A DNA stretch of 10,918 nucleotides from Pseudomonadota bacterium (GCA_023392135.1 JAEVZQ010000015.1:1-10918), one strand, 5' to 3'; positions 1 through 6,559 are shown, numbered from the stretch's first letter. A program made the numbers and translations. Notes: generated by a model from the letters alone, not told the origin.

Positions 1-275
1 GGGGTGTGGTCCGTCCCTGCCGGCAGGGCCACAAGATCGGCCCGCTGTTTGCCCATGACCGCGCCGCTGCCGAAGCGGTGCTGGCAGCCTTGCTGGCGAG
101 CGTGGGCTGCGGGGAAATCTTCCTCGACGTTCCGAGCGTCAATCCCGACGCGATCGCTCTGGCGCAAGACCTGGGCCTCGCGCCGGTGTTCGAGACAGCG
201 CGGATGTATACCGGCGCAATTCCGCCGTTGCAGCTCGGGCGGGTATTCGGCGTCACCACCTTCGAGCTGGGGTAA
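1..275 (+). CDS. GNAT family N-acetyltransferase, C-terminal part (5' truncated)
   Basis: This is the 3' end of a gene that begins before the window; about 90 residues are visible before the TAA at 273-275. The visible part contains RPCRQGHKIGPLFAHD, then a helix, then FLDVPSVNPDAIALAQDLGL and a closing MYTGAIPP...FGVTTFELG. This pattern is typical of the C-terminal acetyltransferase domain (YitH / Acetyltransf_18 type) found behind a first GNAT domain in roughly 280-residue proteins. Such enzymes transfer an acetyl group from acetyl-CoA to an amine, and the substrate of this subgroup is generally unknown. The first GNAT domain and its acetyl-CoA loop are outside the window, so activity cannot be judged here. 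The gene converges on nudC with 11 bases between the two stop codons and no clear terminator hairpin between them. Confidence 0.82.
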   Translation, partial: GVVRPCRQGHKIGPLFAHDRAAAEAVLAALLASVGCGEIFLDVPSVNPDAIALAQDLGLAPVFETARMYTGAIPPLQLGRVFGVTTFELG

Positions 276-286
276 CGATCCTCGAT

Positions 287-1234
287 CTAATACTCCCCCT
301 CTATGAATGCCGTGATCAGTGATCGTGCGATGGCCTGCTGACCGGGGACCCATAAGCCGTCCGGATGCTTGCCTTCGAGCATCAGCCGGACGTCATCCCG
401 TCGGAACCAGCGCGCATCGACGATCTCATTCGGATCGATCTTGATTTCGGTCGACTGGGCCAAGCCGATACAGCCGATCATCAGCGAGTGCGGGAAAGGC
501 CACGGCTGCGTCGAGTGGAATCGGACCTCCCCCCCGTCGATGCTCGTCTCTTCCTTGGTCTCGCGCCGGACCGCATGCTCGATGTCCTCGCCCGGCTCGA
601 GAAAGCCGGCCAGCGTCGACCACATGTTCTCCGCGAAGCGCGCCTCGTGTCCGAGCAGGCAGCGATCGTTCTGCGGGTCGAGGACCAGCATGATGACGAC
701 GGGGTCCGTGCGCGGGAAATGCTCCTGTCCACAGGCCCAGCACTTGCGGCGCCAACCGCCGTCCTTGGTGAGTGTCGTGCCGCCGCAATGGCCGCAGCAG
801 CGCGTGTTCTCGTGCCAGGCTGCAAGCGCCTTGGCGAGGCCGAGCAGCGACAACTCCTCAGGCGGCAGCACGCCCTGCATGGCGAGCGAGCGCAGGTCTA
901 CGATCGGCCGCATCATCTCGAGCCCGCCTGGCGCGTTGCGCGCCCGGTGCTCGGTGACGGCAATGGCGAATCGGCCGCCGCCACTCGCAGGCTCGACGCC
1001 CAGGAACAGCGACTCGGAAACCGGCAGTCCGACCTGCTGCATCTCCTCCCGCGTGAACCAGCGAATCCTGCCTTCGGTACGCTCCGGATTTGACCGGATC
1101 ACCGGCTTCTGGTCGGCGAGCACGAGGAACCGGGCCGCCGGCGCCGCCAGAAGTACTTCGAGGTATGCCGCGTCCGCCCGCTTGTGGGTCTGGCGGTCGA
1201 GCAGCGTCGAGGCTCCGAGTATCGGTTTGAACAT
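287..1234 (-). CDS. nudC: NADH pyrophosphatase NudC (Nudix hydrolase with zinc ribbon)
   Basis: The predicted product has 315 residues. It hydrolyses NAD(H) to NMN(H) and AMP, and family members also remove NAD caps from RNA. An N-terminal domain (about 1-140) is followed by a zinc ribbon with cysteines at 147, 150, 165 and 168 (CGHC and CWAC). The Nudix box spans about 210-232 (GFLEPGE...RRETKEETSI). The NudC signature QPWPFPHS lies at 243-250 and separates this protein from other Nudix enzymes. One box position is unusual: the usual Gly near the end (EExG) is Ser here. The start ATG at 1232-1234 is preceded by GGGAGGAATT at good distance; the frame stays open upstream, but those residues do not resemble the family. 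The protein is longer than the 257-residue E. coli enzyme because of a larger N-terminal domain, as I recall for alphaproteobacterial forms. It is transcribed away from the SRP RNA gene; a CATAAT at 1319-1314 could be a -10 box, but no good -35 is visible. Confidence 0.93.
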   Translation of the reverse strand: MFKPILGASTLLDRQTHKRADAAYLEVLLAAPAARFLVLADQKPVIRSNPERTEGRIRWFTREEMQQVGLPVSESLFLGVEPASGGGRFAIAVTEHRARNAPGGLEMMRPIVDLRSLAMQGVLPPEELSLLGLAKALAAWHENTRCCGHCGGTTLTKDGGWRRKCWACGQEHFPRTDPVVIMLVLDPQNDRCLLGHEARFAENMWSTLAGFLEPGEDIEHAVRRETKEETSIDGGEVRFHSTQPWPFPHSLMIGCIGLAQSTEIKIDPNEIVDARWFRRDDVRLMLEGKHPDGLWVPGQQAIARSLITAFIEGEY

Positions 1235-1402
1235 CCTGCAATTCCTCCCAGCGGACCCGCACATCAGCACAGCCGCCCGAGTCTGCGCAATGCGCTCGCG
1301 GGCATGGCTGGTAATTATGTAGGAAATCGGGAGCGGGTCGGCTCGTGTGCTGGTGATGGAAATCAGCGGTGCCCCTGCGTCGGTCCTTACCAGGCGCGAG
1401 TC

Positions 1403-1431
1403 TTGTAACTTGGCCGCTGAGACGGCATATT
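1403..1431 (+). promoter_or_regulatory. Probable sigma70 promoter of the SRP RNA gene
   Basis: TTGTAA at 1403-1408 and CATATT at 1426-1431 are separated by exactly 17 bases. The -10 element ends about 5-7 bases before the predicted 5' end of the SRP RNA (about 1436-1438), which is the expected distance to a transcription start. The fit to both consensus boxes and to an independently placed RNA end supports the call, though promoter boxes alone are weak evidence in a GC-rich genome. It may also contribute to transcription of dnaX downstream. Confidence 0.55.
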
Positions 1432-1435
1432 CCGC

Positions 1436-1537
1436 GCGGGAGGCTGGCGGCGGACGTTGCCCTCGCAAACCGGGTCAGGTCCGGAAGGAAGCAGCCCTAG
1501 CGATCAGGCGGCGGGTCGTTTGCCAGTCTCTCGTTTT
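1436..1537 (+). ncRNA. ffs: Small signal recognition particle RNA (4.5S-type)
   Basis: The core GGTCAGGTCCGGAAGGAAGC (1474-1493), followed by AGCCCTA, is the universally conserved apical domain of bacterial SRP RNA, where the Ffh M domain binds. The ends pair as a long hairpin: 1436-1448 (containing GAGGCTGGC) pairs with 1522-1534 (containing GCCAGTCTC), with a few G-U pairs. A TTTT run at 1534-1537 follows the closing stem and probably marks the terminator. The length of about 100 nt suits the short alphaproteobacterial type. The RNA forms the SRP with Ffh and targets inner-membrane and secreted proteins co-translationally to FtsY. It lies just upstream of dnaX, as in many bacteria. The exact ends are inferred from pairing and could shift by a few bases. 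Confidence 0.95.
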
Positions 1538-1685
1538 CTTGCCGCCTCCGTCGTCCTGGGGCGGCCGCTCGCGTCGGCATGGAATTCGTGTGCCGCTGAT
1601 TGCGGCCGGCGCATCGAGGCGTCCTCATCCGAGTTCCAGGGCTATTAGTCCGGGGCATCTAGTCCAAGGGCGATTTCAGGGGCCG
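1538..1685 (+). other. SRP RNA-dnaX intergenic stretch
   Basis: This stretch of about 150 bases lies between the SRP RNA and the dnaX start. It holds an inverted repeat, GCCGCC at 1541-1546 with GGCGGC at 1560-1565, just behind the T run of the SRP RNA. This could reinforce termination, but a hairpin after the T run is the wrong order for a classic intrinsic terminator. The reading frame of dnaX stays open through this stretch and through the SRP RNA, but the translation has no DnaX-like content. No convincing separate dnaX promoter is visible; CTATTAG near 1642-1648 is only a weak -10 candidate. Confidence 0.4.
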
Positions 1686-3434
1686 ATGGCGAACAACTCC
1701 ACCCCACCGACCGACCTGCTTGGCGACGAGGGCCAGTCCGCCTCGAAGCCCTACGTCGTGCTCGCCCGCAAGTATCGCCCCGAGACCTTCGAGCAGCTTA
1801 TCGGCCAGGAAGCGATGGTGACGACGCTCAGGAACGCGTTCGCCACGGACCGCATTGCGCAGGGCTATATGCTGACGGGCGTCCGCGGCGTCGGCAAGAC
1901 CACGACGGCGCGCATCCTCGCCCGTGCTCTCAACTATTCGAAGCCGGATCTCCCGGACCGGCCGAACATGGAAATGGACGGCTATGGCGAGCACTGCCTG
2001 CAGATCGTTCAGAGCCGCCATCCCGACGTGATCGAGATGGACGCTGCGTCCAATACCGGCGTCGACAATGTGCGTGAGATTATCGAGAACGCCCGCTACC
2101 GGCCGATCCTTGCGCGCTACAAGGTCTTCATCATCGACGAAGTCCACATGCTCTCGAAGAGCGCTTTCATTGCTCTGCTGAAGACGCTCGAGGAGCCGCC
2201 GGAGCACGTCAAGTTCATCTTCGCGACGACCGAGGTGCGCAAGGTGCCGGTGACGGTGCTGTCGCGCTGCCAGCGGTTCGACCTGCGCCGGGTCGACGCC
2301 CCGCTCTTGGTGTCGCACTTCAAATCCATTCTCGCCCAGGAGGGCGCCGAGGCCGCGGACGAAGCGCTGGCCCTGATCGCGCGCGCGGCCGGCGGTTCGG
2401 TGCGTGACGGCCTCTCCATCCTCGACCAGTCGATCGCGATGGGCTCCGGCACGGTGACCGTGCCGGCGGTGCGCGCCATGTTGGGTCTGGCAGATCGCGG
2501 GCGCATTTTCGACCTGCTCGAGTTCCTGATGCGCGGTGCGCCAGCCGATGCGCTGCGTCAGCTCGGGCAGCTGCACAACGACGGCGCCGATCCGGCGCAG
2601 ATTCTGGCCGATCTCGCCGACACCGTTCATGCGGCGACACGCATCAAGGTCGTCGGGGAGGAAGGCGCGAGCGAGGACCTTTCCGCCGAGGACCGGCGCC
2701 GGGGCGCAGCGTTGGGCAATCAGCTTTCTGTGCCGGTGCTGACGCGCGCGTGGCAGATGCTGCAGAAAGGTTATGAGGAGGCCTCACGCTCCGCTCAGCC
2801 ATTGCAGGCAGCTGAGATGGTTCTGATCCGCATCGCTCATGCAGCGGAGCTGCCGTCGCCCGATGATCTCATCCGGCTGCTCGGCAAGGGCGGCATGCAG
2901 GGGCAGGCGGAAGCGAGCGCGCCGGCACCGGCTCCGCAGGAAGACGCTCGCATGGAGGCGCCTCGGCCGGCTGCCATGCCGGGGCGCGACGCTGGAGCGG
3001 ATCGGCCAGTCGCCCCGGCCAGAGCCTCGGCCCCGGCAGAGAATGAGCTGCGCAGCTTTGCCGATGTGATCGCGTTGGCGGGGGTGCATCGCGATGCCCG
3101 TCTCAAGGTGCACCTCGAGGAGCATGTGCGGCTCGTTCGCTTCGAGCCCGGGCGGCTGGAGATTCACCCGATCGAGGGGAGTCCTTCCGGACTCGCCAAC
3201 GAGCTGAGCGAGAAGCTGGCAAAGTGGACCGGCCGGCGCTGGGTCGTGGCGATCAGCCGCGAGGAAGGCGAGCCGCCCATTGGTGAGGTGCGCCGGCAGC
3301 GGATGGCGGCCGAGTTGGAGGAAATCAAGGCTCATCCCGCCGTCCAGGTATTGTTGGACGTTTTTCCCGGTGCGGAAGTTAAAGCTGTACGGCCGCTGGC
3401 CGACGAGCGGCAGGACGAAAGCAAGGCCGGGTGA
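1686..3434 (+). CDS. dnaX: DNA polymerase III subunit tau (DnaX)
   Basis: The predicted protein has 582 residues and is the ATPase of the clamp loader that puts the beta sliding clamp on DNA and links polymerase cores. The AAA+ part shows [14 protein letters not shown] near 29-42, Walker A GVRGVGKT at 65-72, Walker B IIDEVH at 149-154, the SRC motif at 193-195 and sensor 2 GSVRDGLS at 237-244. Where most DnaX proteins have four zinc-binding cysteines between Walker A and B, only Cys104 remains ([12 protein letters not shown]), a loss I recall in rhizobial DnaX. An Ala/Pro-rich linker (about 410-455) leads to a C-terminal tau domain. The ATG at 1686 precedes residues that look native; the open frame upstream crosses the SRP RNA and is not coding. 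The start has only a weak purine-rich region (CAGGGG) before it. No A-rich slippery heptamer for gamma production is visible. Confidence 0.96.
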   Translation: MANNSTPPTDLLGDEGQSASKPYVVLARKYRPETFEQLIGQEAMVTTLRNAFATDRIAQGYMLTGVRGVGKTTTARILARALNYSKPDLPDRPNMEMDGYGEHCLQIVQSRHPDVIEMDAASNTGVDNVREIIENARYRPILARYKVFIIDEVHMLSKSAFIALLKTLEEPPEHVKFIFATTEVRKVPVTVLSRCQRFDLRRVDAPLLVSHFKSILAQEGAEAADEALALIARAAGGSVRDGLSILDQSIAMGSGTVTVPAVRAMLGLADRGRIFDLLEFLMRGAPADALRQLGQLHNDGADPAQILADLADTVHAATRIKVVGEEGASEDLSAEDRRRGAALGNQLSVPVLTRAWQMLQKGYEEASRSAQPLQAAEMVLIRIAHAAELPSPDDLIRLLGKGGMQGQAEASAPAPAPQEDARMEAPRPAAMPGRDAGADRPVAPARASAPAENELRSFADVIALAGVHRDARLKVHLEEHVRLVRFEPGRLEIHPIEGSPSGLANELSEKLAKWTGRRWVVAISREEGEPPIGEVRRQRMAAELEEIKAHPAVQVLLDVFPGAEVKAVRPLADERQDESKAG

Positions 3435-3481
3435 CCATCGGACCCTCGGGTCAGCCCCGTGTCCCAGAAGCGGAGAACGAG

Positions 3482-3802
3482 ATGAAAGATCTGATGGGAA
3501 TGATGAAGCAGGCGCAGGAAATACAAGCCCGCGTCCAGAAGATGCAGGAGGAGCTTTCCGAGCTGAGGGTCGAGGGGCAGGCCGGGGGCGGGCTCGTCCG
3601 GGTCTCTCTCAACGGCAAGGGCGAGATGGCCGGTCTCAAGATCGATCCCAGTCTGCTGAAGCCGGACGAGGCCGAGATTCTCGAGGACCTGATCGTCGCG
3701 GGCTTCCAGGATGCCAAGGGTAAGGTCGAAGCTGCCATGCAGGAGAAGATGCAGGAAGTGACCGGCGGTCTGCCGCTGCCGCCCGGGCTGAAGCTCTTCT
3801 GA
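3482..3802 (+). CDS. YbaB/EbfC family nucleoid-associated DNA-binding protein
   Basis: The product has 106 residues, the usual size for this family. It starts [12 protein letters not shown] and continues with a coiled-coil helix ([13 protein letters not shown]), then the core [21 protein letters not shown] and a second helix ending in ...[13 protein letters not shown]. YbaB/EbfC proteins form dimers that bind DNA and coat or bridge the nucleoid; their physiological role is not fully settled. The ATG at 3482 has GGAG at 3472-3475, six bases upstream, and matches the family N-terminus. An in-frame GTG at 3431 that overlaps the dnaX stop would add 17 residues of unlikely sequence and is rejected. 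It sits 47 bases after dnaX and 31 before recR, the conserved dnaX-ybaB-recR order, and is probably co-transcribed with both. Confidence 0.95.
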   Translation: MKDLMGMMKQAQEIQARVQKMQEELSELRVEGQAGGGLVRVSLNGKGEMAGLKIDPSLLKPDEAEILEDLIVAGFQDAKGKVEAAMQEKMQEVTGGLPLPPGLKLF

Positions 3803-3833
3803 TCTCGGAAGACACGCGGGGGCGAGCGGGGGG

Positions 3834-4445
3834 ATGCGTACGGGCAGGACCATGGCCGGGCCGGAGATCGAGCGACTGGTGCAGCTCCTCGGACGCTTGC
3901 CGGGGCTCGGCTATCGCTCTGCCCGGAAGGCTGCGCTGGCGCTCCTGAAGCGCCGCGACGAGCTGCTGGTGCCTCTTGCTGCCGCAATGAACGCGGCCGC
4001 CGACAAGCTCCTCGAGTGCTCCGTCTGCGGCAACATCGACACGATCGATCCGTGCACCGTTTGCCAGGACCCGCGCCGTGACCGCTCGCTGATCGTCGTC
4101 GTCGAGGATATCTCCGATCTGTGGGCGCTGGAGCGGGCGGGTGTCGTCAACGCGGTCTACCACGTCCTCGGTGGCCACCTTTCACCGCTCGATGGTATCG
4201 GGCCGGAACGGCTCAACATCGGACGGCTGATAGAGCGTGCGCACCACCCGGAGGTGAAGGAGGTTCTGCTCGCGCTCAATGCAACGGTCGAAGGACAGTC
4301 GACGGCGCATTACCTGACAGAGCAGCTCGAAGGCACGGCGGTCAGTGTTTCCCGGTTGGCGCAGGGCGTGCCGCTGGGCGGTGAGCTCGACTATCTCGAC
4401 GAGGGGACGCTGGCGGCGGCCATCAAGGCACGCCACAGGATCTGA
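3834..4445 (+). CDS. recR: Recombination mediator protein RecR
   Basis: The predicted protein has 203 residues (E. coli RecR has 201). RecR works with RecO, and with RecF at gaps, to load RecA onto SSB-coated single-stranded DNA. Domains in order are a helix-hairpin-helix ([18 protein letters not shown], about 18-35), a zinc finger with Cys62, Cys65, Cys74 and Cys77 (CSVC...CTVC), a Toprim domain from about 85 ([16 protein letters not shown], then [16 protein letters not shown]), and the C-terminal [16 protein letters not shown] conserved in RecR. The start is uncertain. The ATG at 3834 follows a G-rich run (GCGGGGGG) and gives the longer form, which fits the basic N-terminal extension before GPEIE recalled in rhizobial homologues. 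The ATG at 3852 would give 197 residues with a poorer ribosome site. It follows ybaB by 31 bases and is the last clear member of the replication/repair cluster. Confidence 0.96.
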   Translation: MRTGRTMAGPEIERLVQLLGRLPGLGYRSARKAALALLKRRDELLVPLAAAMNAAADKLLECSVCGNIDTIDPCTVCQDPRRDRSLIVVVEDISDLWALERAGVVNAVYHVLGGHLSPLDGIGPERLNIGRLIERAHHPEVKEVLLALNATVEGQSTAHYLTEQLEGTAVSVSRLAQGVPLGGELDYLDEGTLAAAIKARHRI

Positions 4446-4476
4446 GCGGTAATTCCGGCGGATAAGAGGATCTAAC

Positions 4477-5310
4477 GTGCGGTACCTGACACTTCGGAAC
4501 AGCGCTCGTGTCCCGGCGCTCGGGCTCGGCACCTGGGGCATGGGTGAGTGCCGCGGGATCTATTCCGCCGAGGTGAAGGCCCTGCAACTCGGGCTCGACC
4601 TTGGGATGTCACTCATCGACACTGCCGAGATGTACGGCGAGGGCGGTGCTGAAGAGGTGGTCGGCGATGCGATCGCCGGGCGGCGCGATGGTGTTTATGT
4701 CGTCAGCAAGGTCTACCCGCACAATGCCTCCCGCTCTGGCGCCATCGCCGCCTGCGAGCGCAGCCTGAAACGCCTCCGCATCGAGACCCTGGATCTCTAC
4801 CTGCTGCATTGGCGCGGCAGCGTTCCACTGGATCAGACGGTCGAGGCGTTCGAAAAGCTGAAGGCTGACGGAAAGATCCGCGCCTGGGGCGTCAGTAACT
4901 TCGATTCGTCCGATATGGCCGATCTTGCGAAGGCGGCCCCGAAGGGCGCGTGTGTCGTCAATCAGGTTCTTTATCACCTCGGCTCGCGCGGCATCGAATG
5001 GGATCTGCTGCCCGAGTGCCGGCAGCAAGGCATCGCGGTCATGGCTTATTCCCCGCTGGGGCAAGCCAGCATTCTGCGGAACGGCACATTGAAGGCTATC
5101 GCCGATAAGCACGGTGTGAGCCCTGCAGCCGTTGCACTGGCGTGGGTATTGCGCCACGAGCACGTCTTCACGATCCCGAAGGCTGCCAGCCCGGAGCACG
5201 TTCGCGCCAATGCAGCGGCTGCCGATCTCCTGCTCGATCCGGAGGACCTCACGGCCCTGGACGAAGCCTTCCCTGCGCCGCGCGGGCCGGAACCGCTCGC
5301 GATGCTTTAG
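4477..5310 (+). CDS. Aldo/keto reductase, YeaE-like (methylglyoxal reductase type)
   Basis: The predicted protein has 277 residues and is a soluble NADPH-dependent (beta/alpha)8-barrel reductase of carbonyl compounds. The full aldo/keto reductase catalytic tetrad is visible: Asp48 and Tyr53 in LIDTAEMYGEGGAEEVVG, Lys78 in VSKVYP and His111 in DLYLLHW. GVSNF at 138-142 and the cofactor-binding end IPKAASPEHVRANAAA (232-247) are also present. Stretches such as NQVLYHLGSRGIEWDLLPEC resemble E. coli YeaE, which reduces methylglyoxal and other aldehydes; the real substrate here is unknown. Translation starts at GTG 4477, with AAGAGGA six bases upstream, so the non-ATG start is well supported. The gene begins 31 bases after recR and may be read through from that operon, but has no functional link to it that I can see. 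Confidence 0.92.
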   Translation: MRYLTLRNSARVPALGLGTWGMGECRGIYSAEVKALQLGLDLGMSLIDTAEMYGEGGAEEVVGDAIAGRRDGVYVVSKVYPHNASRSGAIAACERSLKRLRIETLDLYLLHWRGSVPLDQTVEAFEKLKADGKIRAWGVSNFDSSDMADLAKAAPKGACVVNQVLYHLGSRGIEWDLLPECRQQGIAVMAYSPLGQASILRNGTLKAIADKHGVSPAAVALAWVLRHEHVFTIPKAASPEHVRANAAAADLLLDPEDLTALDEAFPAPRGPEPLAML

Positions 5311-5323
5311 TCGCGCTTTCATC

Positions 5324-5391
5324 CCAGCAATAGTCCGCGCCGCACTGCCAGCAGGCTGGAGATTGCTGGTGCGCGGCGCGGCCTCGCGGAC
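5324..5391 (+). repeat. Branched inverted repeat with competing arms after the aldo/keto reductase gene
   Basis: CCGCGCCGC (5335-5343) pairs perfectly with GCGGCGCGG (5373-5381), and inside it CCAGCA (5348-5353) pairs with TGCTGG (5364-5369) around a 10-base loop. The right inner arm can instead pair with an upstream copy: CCAGCAAT at 5324-5331 against ATTGCTGG at 5362-5369, eight perfect pairs. GTCCGCG (5333-5339) can also pair with CGCGGAC (5385-5391). The structure begins 13 bases after the stop codon, so it may terminate or stabilise that transcript. There is no T run, so a classic intrinsic terminator is not supported. Confidence 0.5.
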
Positions 5392-5495
5392 AACCCATGC
5401 GGGGGCCTCAGTCACAGGTTGTCAGCACGGATGAGTTGTGGTCCCCCTCCTGGGGCGCAAATTCTACCGCCCTTGGCCGCAGTCTGCGCTCTGAG

Positions 5496-5533
5496 CTGGG
5501 CCGTCCTCCGGCTGCTGCCCGAGGACGACCCAG
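5496..5533. repeat. Strong hairpin-forming inverted repeat, 13-base arms
   Basis: CTGGGCCGTCCTC (5496-5508) and GAGGACGACCCAG (5521-5533) are inverted copies with a single difference, around a 12-base loop. In a plus-strand RNA the odd position is a C-A mismatch. In a minus-strand RNA it is a G-U pair, so the minus-strand transcript would fold slightly better. There is no T run on either side. The function is unknown; it is the strongest single stem in the gene-free stretch. Confidence 0.55.
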
Positions 5534-5594
5534 ACGACCCGCCAGTAATCCCGCTATGCAACCGATGACCCTCGAAATGGAGCTGGCGGAGCTG

Positions 5595-5636
5595 TGATCC
5601 GCTGCCTGCAAATTGCAGATCAGTGGACCGGGATCA
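5595..5636. repeat. Nested palindrome
   Basis: The centre CTGCAAATTGCAG (5606-5618) is a perfect palindrome around one base. It is flanked by CCGCTG (5599-5604) pairing with CAGTGG (5621-5626), with one G-T pair, and by TGATCC (5595-5600) matching GGATCA (5631-5636). It could be a protein-binding site (a symmetric half-site pair) or a hairpin in RNA. Nothing adjacent says which. Confidence 0.4.
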
Positions 5637-6153
5637 TCGAAGTTCACCCAATGGATACCATCAACATATTCCGCTGATCGAAATATCGCGACTGCCGGCC
5701 CATGCAGAGCTGGCAAGTCTCAACGGCGCAGTGATCTTAGGACGTGAACGCCCATTTTCGCGTCTCCCAAATGGGGGATGACACGAGCGCGGAAAGTCTG
5801 ATGGCGAATTCTGCCCAGCGGTCAGGAGCGGATGCACATGCGCGCCCAGCCCATCGGCCGCAGCCAGAGCGGCTTGACTGGACCGGCGATCGGTCCGTTT
5901 GACCACCAACCTGCGCCACGCCAGCCGGGAGAATCCGGCCGCGCGCGCTCTCTTGTCGCATCTAACGTCATGCGCGACCTCGCGACCCTCCACTCTGAAA
6001 GAGTGCGGACTATCAGCGCGTTGCGCTGGCCGCTTAGTGACCGGTTGAAACTCGTAGGCTGACGACGGATTTCCGCTGGCTGAAGCGTTTAACCCTTGGT
6101 TGCCTGTTTCAGGCCCATACGTGCTCGAGAGTAAGAAGTAGGAGGACAACAGG

Positions 6154-6477
6154 GTGTTGAAAGTACTCATACCGGCGGCGATCGCTTCGCTGATCGCCAT
6201 TACCCCCGCATCGGCCATGTCTCCGGCGCAGGCGGGAACGCAGTTGCAACCGCTATCCGTCTCCGATCTCGTCCAGGTGGCCTCGCGTGACCGCTACCGT
6301 GCGCGGCGCGACAGGCATAGGCATTCCAGCCGGCGACATCATCGGAACCGGTGGCACTACGTGCCCGGCCGCAGATATTCGCATGCGCCGCGTGGCTGGC
6401 GCCGGTACCACCATCGGCCGCACTACTGGCGTACCCGCGGCTGCATCATCGTCGGCCCGGTCTGGTTCTGCCCGTAA
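6154..6477 (+). CDS. Small secreted His/Arg-rich protein of unknown function
   Basis: The product is a 107-residue precursor starting at GTG 6154. A strong Shine-Dalgarno AGGAGG at 6140-6145, eight bases upstream, decides the start. Residues 1-21 form a signal peptide: MLK, a hydrophobic stretch VLIPAAIASLIAITP, then ASA as the likely cleavage site before Met22, so export by Sec is expected. Positions 45-95 of the mature part are extremely basic and aromatic (RDRYRARRDRHRHSSRRHHR, then WHYVPGRRYSH, GWRRYHHRPHYW). The protein ends in CIIVGPVWFCP, with Cys97 and Cys106 able to form a disulphide in the periplasm. Short proteins with a basic His/Tyr/Arg region and a C-terminal C-x8-C-P end are recalled from Bradyrhizobium-like genomes as hypothetical proteins. 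Metal, heme or polyanion binding is imaginable but unsupported. It stands alone between the gene-free stretch and a convergent gene. Confidence 0.78.
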   Translation: MLKVLIPAAIASLIAITPASAMSPAQAGTQLQPLSVSDLVQVASRDRYRARRDRHRHSSRRHHRNRWHYVPGRRYSHAPRGWRRYHHRPHYWRTRGCIIVGPVWFCP

Positions 6478-6489
6478 CAGTTGAGCTTG

Positions 6490-6516
6490 ACGCCGGCGGC
6501 TGACACGCCGCGGCGT
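6490..6516 (+). terminator. Hairpin after the small secreted gene (possible terminator)
   Basis: ACGCCG and CGG (6490-6495, 6497-6499) pair with CCG and CGGCGT (6508-6516), leaving one bulged G and an 8-base loop. It lies 13 bases after the TAA of the small secreted gene. No T run follows, so it may be a Rho-type end or simply stabilise the 3' end. Confidence 0.35.
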
Positions 6517-6532
6517 GAGTATCGATTTCAAG

Positions 6533-6559
6533 TGAGCGGCGGGGATGTCCTGCCGCTCA
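6533..6559. terminator. Hairpin between convergent genes (possible bidirectional terminator)
   Basis: TGAGCGGC (6533-6540) pairs perfectly with GCCGCTCA (6552-6559). The stem can extend by four more pairs (GGGG with TCCT, two of them G-T) to a 3-base ATG loop. On the plus strand it is followed by AATCTTTGTC, a weak T-rich tail. On the minus strand it overlaps the stop codon of the epimerase gene. The position between two convergent transcription units fits termination from both sides. Confidence 0.45.

Larger units (their letters stand above)
5311..6153. other. Gene-free stretch of 843 bases rich in inverted repeats
   Basis: No reading frame here looks like a protein I recognise. The open frames at 5397-5597 (+), 5408-5716 (-) and 5661-6218 (-) lack a good ribosome site and domain content. 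Several inverted repeats stand out: a branched one at 5324-5391, a 13-base arm pair at 5496-5533, a nested palindrome at 5595-5636, CCCATTT/AAATGGG at 5751-5775, GGACCG/CGGTCC at 5880-5896, CACTCT-GAA-AGAGTG at 5991-6005 and GCCTG-TTT-CAGGC at 6102-6114. This could be a decayed gene or element, an untranslated region, or a structured RNA. I see no tRNA, no known RNA family core and no terminal repeats of an insertion sequence. Confidence 0.6.

Noticed and set aside
365..1322. Plus-strand open frames of 242 and 317 codons opposite nudC.
   Set aside because: They are antisense shadows of a gene with clear catalytic motifs, and have no ribosome site or recognisable domain.
1659..2630. A minus-strand open frame of 323 codons opposite dnaX.
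   Set aside because: It is rich in Arg, His and Gln as expected from a reversed GC-rich frame and lies fully inside dnaX.
3431..3481. GTG at 3431 as the start of the YbaB protein, overlapping the dnaX stop.
   Set aside because: The added 17 residues are not family-like, and ATG 3482 has GGAG at ideal distance and gives the normal length.
5408..5716. A minus-strand open frame of 102 codons, with a plus-strand 66-codon frame over the same area.
   Set aside because: There is no good ribosome site and the Arg/Ala/Gly-rich body covers a strong hairpin, so RNA or DNA structure explains the sequence better than coding.
6045..6121. Promoter candidates for the small secreted gene: TTGAAA at 6045-6050 and TTGGTT at 6096-6101 with CATACG.
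   Set aside because: The first has no -10 at the right distance and the second has a 14-base spacer, so neither is good enough to list.
5661..6218. A minus-strand open frame of 185 codons over the gene-free stretch.
   Set aside because: Its start lies inside the signal-peptide region of the convincing plus-strand gene, and the translation shows no domain, signal or repeat. It could be a remnant, but I cannot support it.
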